The position numbers were made by a program, and so were the translations under genes. Source: an uncultured bacterium (GTDB lineage Bacteria > Bacillota > Clostridia > Oscillospirales > Ruminococcaceae). Taken from it: a DNA stretch of 64,000 nt. The stretch lies in contig CAJMLV010000005.1 of assembly GCA_905214345.1 (NCBI GenBank), positions 1 to 64,000 of the forward strand. Reading direction: 5' to 3'. Numbering within the stretch: position 1 is the stretch's first letter; every line of letters starts with the position of its first letter. Below the pieces are notes generated by a model. The model had not been told where the DNA came from. It searched no databases and saw only the letters and a program-made list of their open reading frames with translations. Below, piece by piece: positions 58,687 through 64,000 of this stretch.

Positions 58687-59703
58687 TCACTGATAATCTG
58701 CGTTGAGGAACATGGCCTTTATGGCCACCACCTCGTCGTATTCTTCCTGATCTACCTGCACACTGGCGTTCAGGGCTTTCAGATCCTGCTTGACCACTTC
58801 CAGCGCCTGCGCGGCGGTGGCGGCCCGGCCGTCCAGCACGGCACGCTGCATCCGCTGCAGCACCACCGGGTGGGCATAGCGGGCAGGCAGCGGGAAATCC
58901 GGTCGGTTGGCCAGGTAAGCTTCCATACCAGCCAGGACCTGTTCCTGCTGCTGCAGAATGCCCCGGCGGTTATTGCGGGCGGTGGGCAGCACACTGAACC
59001 CGGCAAAGGTAAACACTGCGGCCAGCCCGAACAGGGCAAAGTACACACCGAAACCGCCCTGCCCCATAAGCACCGACCACAGGCCATACACCATTGCGAT
59101 GATGCCCAGGGCGGTGATGGCCATGGCCGCCCAGCGGTAACTGGGACTGCTGCAGTCATAAGCACGGCGGCGGCGTGCTGCCTGGCTGAGAGCGTTGCTC
59201 AGCTCCGGTTTCTCGTCCAGATAGTCTTCCGCCTGTTTCAGTTCTTCCAGCAGCTGTTTGCCCTGGGGTGTCAGGGGCGGGCGGTTGCGCTCGGCTTCTT
59301 CCTGCTCCGCCCGGCGCTTGGCCAGACGTTCCTCAGCGGCAGCGCTGACCCGCTTGATCTGGGGCTGCTCCCGGCCCAACAGGGCCAGAAGCTGGTCCAC
59401 ATGCTCCTCGTGCTTGAAGTTGCACTGCTTCTGCCGGCCGTCATCATATTCCACCACCAGGTAAGCCATGCTGGCAAAAATGCCTTTGCCGGTATACCCG
59501 CCGCGGCTCATGGCCACGCGCTTGAAGACACGACGCACCGCCGTGAAGGGGATGTAGTACCGGCGATCGATGAAAAAGCTGTTCAGATACAGCGCCTTGC
59601 GGCCCACGCCGCAGGGGCCGATCTTGCGGCACTGCTGTTTATCCTGGACCAGCTCGGCGGCGTCCAGTCGGGAGAAGCTCAAAGGTGCGGGTCTGAAGAT
59701 CAT
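58687..59703 (-). CDS. Unknown membrane protein with two helices
   Basis: A 338-residue protein. The N-terminal 110 residues look like a small beta domain (ALYLNSFFIDRRYYIPFTAV, AYLVVEYDDGRQKQCNFKHEEHVDQLLAL). Residues about 125-180 are charged and helical, two membrane helices follow (about 190-235: WAAMAITALGIIAMVYGLW and FGVYFALFGLAAVFTFAGF), then a helical C-terminal domain. GAGGTT precedes the ATG of MIFRPAPLSF. I do not recognise the family. Confidence 0.82.
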   Translation of the reverse strand: MIFRPAPLSFSRLDAAELVQDKQQCRKIGPCGVGRKALYLNSFFIDRRYYIPFTAVRRVFKRVAMSRGGYTGKGIFASMAYLVVEYDDGRQKQCNFKHEEHVDQLLALLGREQPQIKRVSAAAEERLAKRRAEQEEAERNRPPLTPQGKQLLEELKQAEDYLDEKPELSNALSQAARRRRAYDCSSPSYRWAAMAITALGIIAMVYGLWSVLMGQGGFGVYFALFGLAAVFTFAGFSVLPTARNNRRGILQQQEQVLAGMEAYLANRPDFPLPARYAHPVVLQRMQRAVLDGRAATAAQALEVVKQDLKALNASVQVDQEEYDEVVAIKAMFLNADYQ

Positions 59704-59743
59704 AGGGTCAACCTCGTTTATATGGGATTTATGCAAACGCAAA

Positions 59744-59772
59744 AGCCGGCCGCTGTTGCCAGACGGCCGGCT
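59744..59772 (-). terminator. Terminator after the second CstA gene
   Basis: AGCCGGCCG pairs with CGGCCGGCT, followed on the minus strand by TTTTGCG. Confidence 0.8.
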
Positions 59773-59807
59773 CCCGGTTTTTGCGCTGCCGGCTCAGGCG
59801 GGCAGGA

Positions 59808-61313
59808 TCAAGCCTGTGCCTTGGCCGAATGTCTCTTGGTAGCCATCAGGAAGATGACCAGCAGAGCAATGGCAAAGATGATGCCGATGGGATATGCCAC
59901 GGCGGTGTTGTAGACGGTCGCGCCGTCGGCGGTCTTGCCGTTGACCAGACCGCCCAGGCATTCCGGCGCCAGGATGAAGTAGGTGCTGGAAACCGCGCTC
60001 ATGAAGGTAGCCGGCACAGCGGTGATCCAGAAGTTCTTCTTTTCCACAAACAGGAACATGGAAGCCGCCCACAGCACGATCATGGCCAGGGTCTGGTTGG
60101 TCCAGCTGAAGTAACGCCAGATTACGGTGTAGTCGATGTAGCCCAGAGCATTGCCGATACCCAGCACGGCGCCCACGCCCAGAACGGGGATGCAGAGCTT
60201 GAGGCGGTTGGCGTAAGAGCCCTGATCGATCTTGAACCAGTCGGCCAGGGTCAGACGGGCAGAGCGGAAAGCGGTATCGCCGGAAGTGATGGGGCAGACA
60301 ACCACGCCGATCATGGCCAGCGCGGTGCCGATGCCGCCCATGGTGCGGGAGCAGACGTCGTAGATGGCGGCGGACTGACCTTCGGCCAGAACGGCGGCCA
60401 GGCCGGTGTTCAGGCCACCGGTGACCTCATACAGGGCGCAGCCGGCGGCGGCCCAGATAAGAGCAATGATGCCTTCGGCCACCATGGCACCGTAGAAAAC
60501 GAAGTGGCCCTGCTTCTCACTCTTCATGCAGCGAGCCATCAGAGGAGACTGGGTGGAGTGGAAACCGGAGATAGCACCGCAGGCCACTGTGATGAACATG
60601 AAGCTCCACACAGGCGTGCCGGAGGGGTGCATATTGTACAGGTGATCCCAGATTTCGGGAATGGTGAAGTCGGGGTTGGTGTAGATGCCGATGATGACAC
60701 CGATGGCCATGACGATCAGGCAGATGCCGAACAGGGGGTAGATCTTGCCGATGACCTTGTCAATGGAGATGAAGGTGGCGATGAAGTAATACACCAGGAT
60801 CAGGACCAGCCAGAACAGGGTGGTGGCCAGCAGACCGGTGACACCGCTGTTCTTGCACAGGGTGACGATCAGACCGGCGGGGCCAACCGCAAAGACGGTG
60901 CCCACCATGATCAGCAGCACCACCGAGAAGACGCGCATGACGTTCTGCATGGCGTGGCCCAGATATTTGCCGGTGACTTCGGCAATGGAACCGCCCTCGT
61001 TGCGTTCGCTGATCATGCCGGAGAAGTAGTCGTGAACGCCGCCGGCAAAGATGGTACCGAAGGTGATCCACAGGAACACGATGGGGCCCCACAGAGCACC
61101 CTGCATGGCGCCGAAAATCGGCCCCAGGCCCGCGATGTTCAGCAATTGAACCAGAAACAGCTTCCACTGAGGCATCACGACATAGTCGACGCCGTCGTTG
61201 ATGCGCACAGCAGGCGTTTCACGGTCGTCCGGTCCAAAGGTGTTGTCGACAACTTTGCCGTAGGTAAAGTAGCCGATCAGCAGGATGGCCAGGCAGATGA
61301 CGAAACTAACCAT
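59808..61313 (-). CDS. CstA-family carrier, short paralogue
   Basis: A 501-residue CstA-family membrane protein: INDGVDYVVMPQWKLFLVQLLNIAGLGPIFGAMQGALWG, GGVHDYFSGMISERNEGGSI, ACGAISGFHSTQSPLMARC, CPITSGDTAFRSARL. It differs clearly from the first CstA, with an LLNIAGLGP loop where the other has SSIAGAGP. GGGAGGA precedes the ATG. It has its own AT-rich promoter and a GC-rich stem-loop in the leader. Substrate probably pyruvate or a peptide. Confidence 0.92.
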   Translation of the reverse strand: MVSFVICLAILLIGYFTYGKVVDNTFGPDDRETPAVRINDGVDYVVMPQWKLFLVQLLNIAGLGPIFGAMQGALWGPIVFLWITFGTIFAGGVHDYFSGMISERNEGGSIAEVTGKYLGHAMQNVMRVFSVVLLIMVGTVFAVGPAGLIVTLCKNSGVTGLLATTLFWLVLILVYYFIATFISIDKVIGKIYPLFGICLIVMAIGVIIGIYTNPDFTIPEIWDHLYNMHPSGTPVWSFMFITVACGAISGFHSTQSPLMARCMKSEKQGHFVFYGAMVAEGIIALIWAAAGCALYEVTGGLNTGLAAVLAEGQSAAIYDVCSRTMGGIGTALAMIGVVVCPITSGDTAFRSARLTLADWFKIDQGSYANRLKLCIPVLGVGAVLGIGNALGYIDYTVIWRYFSWTNQTLAMIVLWAASMFLFVEKKNFWITAVPATFMSAVSSTYFILAPECLGGLVNGKTADGATVYNTAVAYPIGIIFAIALLVIFLMATKRHSAKAQA

Positions 61314-61335
61314 AAAGATTCCTCCCTTTATCATT

Positions 61336-61362
61336 TCAACACCGCCGCGGCGGTGCTGTTGT
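61336..61362 (-). promoter_or_regulatory. Leader stem-loop before the second CstA gene
   Basis: CAACACCGCCG pairs with CGGCGGTGCTGTTG with one bulge, just upstream of the ribosome site. It has no T run, so it is more likely a translation or stability element than a terminator. Confidence 0.5.
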
Positions 61363-61414
61363 AAACGATGCCAGAAATGTATCCTATGGGTTTTACCTGA
61401 AATCCCCGTCTGCT

Positions 61415-61442
61415 ATTATAGCACTCTGTAACAATAATTCAA
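61415..61442 (-). promoter_or_regulatory. Promoter of the second CstA gene
   Basis: TTGAAT, 16 bases, TATAAT. Confidence 0.65.
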
Positions 61443-61510
61443 TATTTTTTTCACATTTTTGTTCTTTTTCGCCAATATTTTCGGAATATGTCCCTACATC
61501 GTTCATTGTA

Positions 61511-61553
61511 CGCCAGCAGGCCCCGGCAGAGCATCTGCCGGGGCCTGCTGGCG
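61511..61553. repeat. Perfect 20-bp inverted repeat with three-base loop
   Basis: CGCCAGCAGGCCCCGGCAGA, loop GCA, then its exact complement. It lies just past the YbaN stop (minus strand). There is no T tract on either side, unlike the other terminators in the window. Confidence 0.85.
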
Positions 61554-61567
61554 GTATGTTCAAACAA

Positions 61568-61972
61568 TCAGGAGAGTTCCTTTTCTTTCACGGCAGCGGA
61601 AGCCGGGATGGTCTTGACGCCGAAAAGGAAATACAGCACATGGAACACCCACACACATCCCAGTACGATGCGTCCCACCGGCACCGCGTGCATCATAATG
61701 AAGCCGATGCTCATGAGCACGGTGACCACCACCATGATGCGCACCTTGGTACGAGTGGTCATCCCCTGCCCTGCCACATAGGATTCCAGGTTATCCTTGT
61801 ACAGTTTGGTGGAGCGGAACCAGCGGTCCAGTTTTTCGGAACTTTTGCCGAAGCAGACCGCCGCCATCAGCAGGAAAGGAAAAGCGGGCAACAAAGGCAG
61901 CACCGCCCCCACCGCGCCCAGGGCCAGGCCCAGAAATCCCAGGGTCAGATACACGATTTTTTTCAGCTTCAT
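61568..61972 (-). CDS. YbaN (DUF454) family membrane protein
   Basis: A 134-residue inner-membrane protein with three to four helices: GFLGLALGAVGAVLPLLPAFPFLLMAAVCFGKSSEKLDRWF is the hallmark stretch, with KLYKDNLESYVAGQGMTTRTKVRI after it. Function of the family is unknown. It overlaps the YgbA-like gene by four bases, in one operon with the ABC exporter. Confidence 0.92.
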   Translation of the reverse strand: MKLKKIVYLTLGFLGLALGAVGAVLPLLPAFPFLLMAAVCFGKSSEKLDRWFRSTKLYKDNLESYVAGQGMTTRTKVRIMVVVTVLMSIGFIMMHAVPVGRIVLGCVWVFHVLYFLFGVKTIPASAAVKEKELS

Positions 61973-62307
61973 GAGATTTTCTCCTTTCGCAGCCGACTCC
62001 GCAAAGTCTCGGCCATATGATGCAAAGCCATGAGCGGATGAACCAAGAGCATCCTCGGTCCGGAAAACCGCATTACCGCCCGGATCTTCTGCCGCATTTC
62101 CGGCTTATAGCAGTGTACGGGGCATTGGGAACAAAAGGTCTTGTGCTCCATAAAGGGGCAGTGCGCGCTGCGCGCCGCAGCATAGTCCCGCAAAGCAGCA
62201 CACTCAGGGCAAAGCGTTCCCTTGGTGTGGTGCTTACGGCGGCAGTAGAGTTCGATCATGCAGGAAACAACTTCCTGCTCCCGCGCCCGCTTGCGGTCGG
62301 CATCCAT
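61969..62307 (-). CDS. YgbA-like (nitrous oxide-stimulated promoter family) Cys-rich protein
   Basis: A 112-residue protein with CRRKHHTKGTLCPECAALRDY, HCPFMEHKTFCSQCPVHCYKPEMR and AVMRFSGPRMLLVHPLMAL, matching the YgbA family linked to nitric-oxide stress in enterobacteria. The seven Cys and His suggest a metal or iron-sulfur site. The ATG overlaps the exporter stop by one base and follows GGGAGG. Confidence 0.88.
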   Translation of the reverse strand: MDADRKRAREQEVVSCMIELYCRRKHHTKGTLCPECAALRDYAAARSAHCPFMEHKTFCSQCPVHCYKPEMRQKIRAVMRFSGPRMLLVHPLMALHHMAETLRSRLRKEKIS

Positions 62308-63965
62308 CAGCTGCACCTCCCGGCGTCCACCTGAAGCACCCGGTCAGCCACCCGCATGGTGGACTGCCGGTGAGAGACCAGCACCACCGTGCGGCCCTTG
62401 CGCTCCCGGCGCAGTGACTGCAGAATAACGGCTTCGTTCAGGCTGTCCAGATTGCTGGTAGGTTCATCCAGCAGCATGAAAGGGGCATCGTGGAGAAAAG
62501 CCCGAGCCAGTCCCAGCCGCTGGCGTTCGCCGCCAGACAAGGTATCTCCCAGTTCCCCCACCTGGGTATCGTACCCCTGAGGCAGAGAGAGGATAAAGTC
62601 ATGCACCGACGCTTTGCGGCAGGCTTCCTCGATCTCGGAATCGGTGGCATCCAGGCGGGCAATGCGCAGATTGTTGCGGATGGTATCGTGGAAAAGGTGG
62701 GTCTGTTGGGTGACATAGCTTTCCATCCGGCGCAGGTCGGCGGTATTGATCTGCCCCACCGGCTTGCCGGACAGGCGGATCTCGCCGCTGTCCGTTTCCC
62801 AGAAGCGCATGAAGAGCTTGAGCAGGGTGGATTTTCCGCTGCCGCTGCGCCCTACAATGCCAAGGATCTGGTTTTGCGGCACCTGCACCGACAAGTCCCG
62901 CAGAATAGGCTGTTTCTCGTATGCAAAGCTGACCCGGTCAGCACTGGCGCCCTCAAACTCGGTGGCGGGGCGGCCGGTGACATCCTCCACCACGGGGGTG
63001 TCCTGCAGAATGTTCAGCACACGGTTGCCCGCCGCAAAAGTCTGCTGCAGGGTGCCGCCCAATCCCGCCAGGGCCACCACCGGACCGAAGGAACTCATGA
63101 GAGCCACCGTAGGCACCAGCACACCGTCAAAGCCGATTTTCCCCTGTTCAAAGAGCACCGCCGCCGTCAGCAGCATGGCCAGGTCAAAGAGCAGGATCAG
63201 GGCGTTGGTCAGGGCCATGCCCCAGCCCGCCGTCCATTTCAGGCGGGATTCTTCCCGGGTGAGGGAGCGGGTGCGCTCGTCCAGTTCACGGCGGCGCTTT
63301 TCTCCCTGGGCAAACTGCAAAGTTTCGGGCAGACCACGGAGGCTGTCCAGCACAAAGCTGCTCAAGTCACCCGACGCTGTGCGGAAACGCAGCCCGTGGG
63401 CCCCGCTGGCCCGGGAGATCAGCAGCGGCACCGCCACCCCCAAGCAGAGATAGGCCCCCAGAGACAGCAGCCCCAGCGCCGGGTGATAGCTGCCGATAAA
63501 AGCACAGAGGATGCCGCTGAATAGTACCGCAATGAGCACGGGAGAGATGGTGTGGGCGTAAAACACCTCCAGCAGCTCGATGTCGGAGGTGATCAGGCTG
63601 ATAAGGTCTCCCCTGTCCCGCACTTCCAGCCGGGCAGGCGCCAGGGCACGAAGGGCACGGAACACCTTATCCCGCAGCAGGGCCAACAGCTTAAAGGCAA
63701 TGAAGTGGTTGCAGGCCTGTTCGCCGTAGCGCAGCGCCGCCCGCAGCATCGCCATGACCGCGATGCACCCGAACAGCCCTGCCAGTCCCAGGGGAGCAGG
63801 CAGCCCCAGCATGCCGCAGAGAGCGTAGACGCCGAACACGGTGAGAAAGGCAGCGCACAGGTGCCCGGCAAGGCCCATGGACACCGCCAGCGCCATATAC
63901 CCGGCCAGCGGGCGGACCAGCCCTACCAGCTGGCGCATGACCGTAAATCCGCTCCGTCGTTTCAT
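62307..63965 (-). CDS. CydC-like ABC exporter (fused membrane and ATPase domains)
   Basis: A 552-residue half-transporter: six membrane helices in residues 1-310, then an ATPase with Walker A VGRSGSGKSTLLKLF, Q-loop YVTQQTHLFHDTI, signature LSGGERQRLGLARAF, Walker B FMLLDEPTSNLD and switch SHRQ. Resembles CydC of the CydDC thiol exporter that supports cytochrome bd; whether it exports cysteine or glutathione here is unknown. AAGGAGG precedes the ATG. The start overlaps the stop of an upstream gene by three bases. Confidence 0.88.
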   Translation of the reverse strand: MKRRSGFTVMRQLVGLVRPLAGYMALAVSMGLAGHLCAAFLTVFGVYALCGMLGLPAPLGLAGLFGCIAVMAMLRAALRYGEQACNHFIAFKLLALLRDKVFRALRALAPARLEVRDRGDLISLITSDIELLEVFYAHTISPVLIAVLFSGILCAFIGSYHPALGLLSLGAYLCLGVAVPLLISRASGAHGLRFRTASGDLSSFVLDSLRGLPETLQFAQGEKRRRELDERTRSLTREESRLKWTAGWGMALTNALILLFDLAMLLTAAVLFEQGKIGFDGVLVPTVALMSSFGPVVALAGLGGTLQQTFAAGNRVLNILQDTPVVEDVTGRPATEFEGASADRVSFAYEKQPILRDLSVQVPQNQILGIVGRSGSGKSTLLKLFMRFWETDSGEIRLSGKPVGQINTADLRRMESYVTQQTHLFHDTIRNNLRIARLDATDSEIEEACRKASVHDFILSLPQGYDTQVGELGDTLSGGERQRLGLARAFLHDAPFMLLDEPTSNLDSLNEAVILQSLRRERKGRTVVLVSHRQSTMRVADRVLQVDAGRCS

Positions 63966-64000
63966 GATTCGTCCTCCTTTTCCAGATGTTCCAGGGCCTG
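63962..64000 (-). CDS. Partial CDS, C-terminus of upstream gene (probably CydD-like)
   Basis: Only the last 12 codons are in the window (QALEHLEKEDES) before a TGA that overlaps the ATG of the CydC-like gene. Overlap and strand suggest the partner half-transporter, but the fragment is too short to identify. Confidence 0.55.
   Translation of the reverse strand, partial: QALEHLEKEDES

Noticed and set aside
1..64000. CRISPR array
   Set aside because: I saw no regularly spaced direct repeats with unique spacers anywhere in the window.

Overview
The window looks like chromosome from a strictly anaerobic gut Clostridia member, most likely Oscillospiraceae/Ruminococcaceae (Faecalibacterium, Gemmiger or Subdoligranulum type). 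Reasons: GC-rich genes with AT-rich promoters, AGGAGG ribosome sites, sigma-A promoters, a pyrophosphate-type phosphofructokinase, two CstA pyruvate/peptide carriers, many AraC/TetR/MarR regulators and host-glycan genes. This assignment is inference; there is no rRNA in the window.

Layout. 0-6.5 kb: an operon for beta-1,3-galactosyl-N-acetylhexosamine (lacto-N-biose/galacto-N-biose) uptake and phosphorolysis, with a divergent AraC regulator. 6.7-12.3 kb: a MarR/FUSC pair, a YfcC carrier divergent from an M20 peptidase, and an SDR protein. 12.4-18.7 kb: a very large secreted M60 (mucinase-type) metallopeptidase carrying a dockerin, followed 18 bases later by a membrane-anchored protein with a cohesin-like domain. 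19-25.4 kb: CstA with a coupled unknown protein, a lipoprotein with a tyrosine phosphatase, and small membrane proteins under a TetR regulator. 25.5-28.8 kb: a class M sirtuin/macrodomain operon with two flavin-type stress proteins, divergent from an HxlR regulator. 28.8-32.5 kb: a methyltransferase with a leader ORF, a MarR-MATE-kinase block with several frameshifts, and tRNA-Val. 32.5-40.2 kb: an ABC-F resistance protein behind an attenuator, phosphofructokinase, an MBOAT/SGNH acyl-transfer pair under TetR control, and a YhfC protease.

40.2-54.5 kb is a genomic island in tRNA-Lys(UUU), bounded by a perfect 55-bp direct repeat. It keeps an integrase C-terminal remnant at the left end and a decayed DUF3991/TOPRIM mobilisation gene at the right. 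Its cargo reads as one pathway: a YesMN-type two-component system, a five-gene nitrate/sulfonate/taurine-type ABC importer, a cytoplasmic Cys-type sulfatase, a radical-SAM sulfatase-maturating enzyme (frameshifted here), and a LysR-linked two-subunit chromate/sulfate-type transporter that could export released sulfate.

54.6-64 kb: a thioredoxin-reductase-like flavoprotein without its redox cysteines, a GH120 beta-xylosidase with an AraC regulator, an unknown two-helix membrane protein, a second CstA, and an operon with a CydC-like ABC exporter, a YgbA-like Cys-rich protein and a YbaN membrane protein.

The galacto-N-biose operon, the dockerin mucinase with its anchored cohesin, and the sulfatase island together suggest a mucin or host-glycan lifestyle. 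Several conserved genes are split by one- or two-base indels, often in homopolymers, so some of the 'pseudogenes' may be assembly errors.
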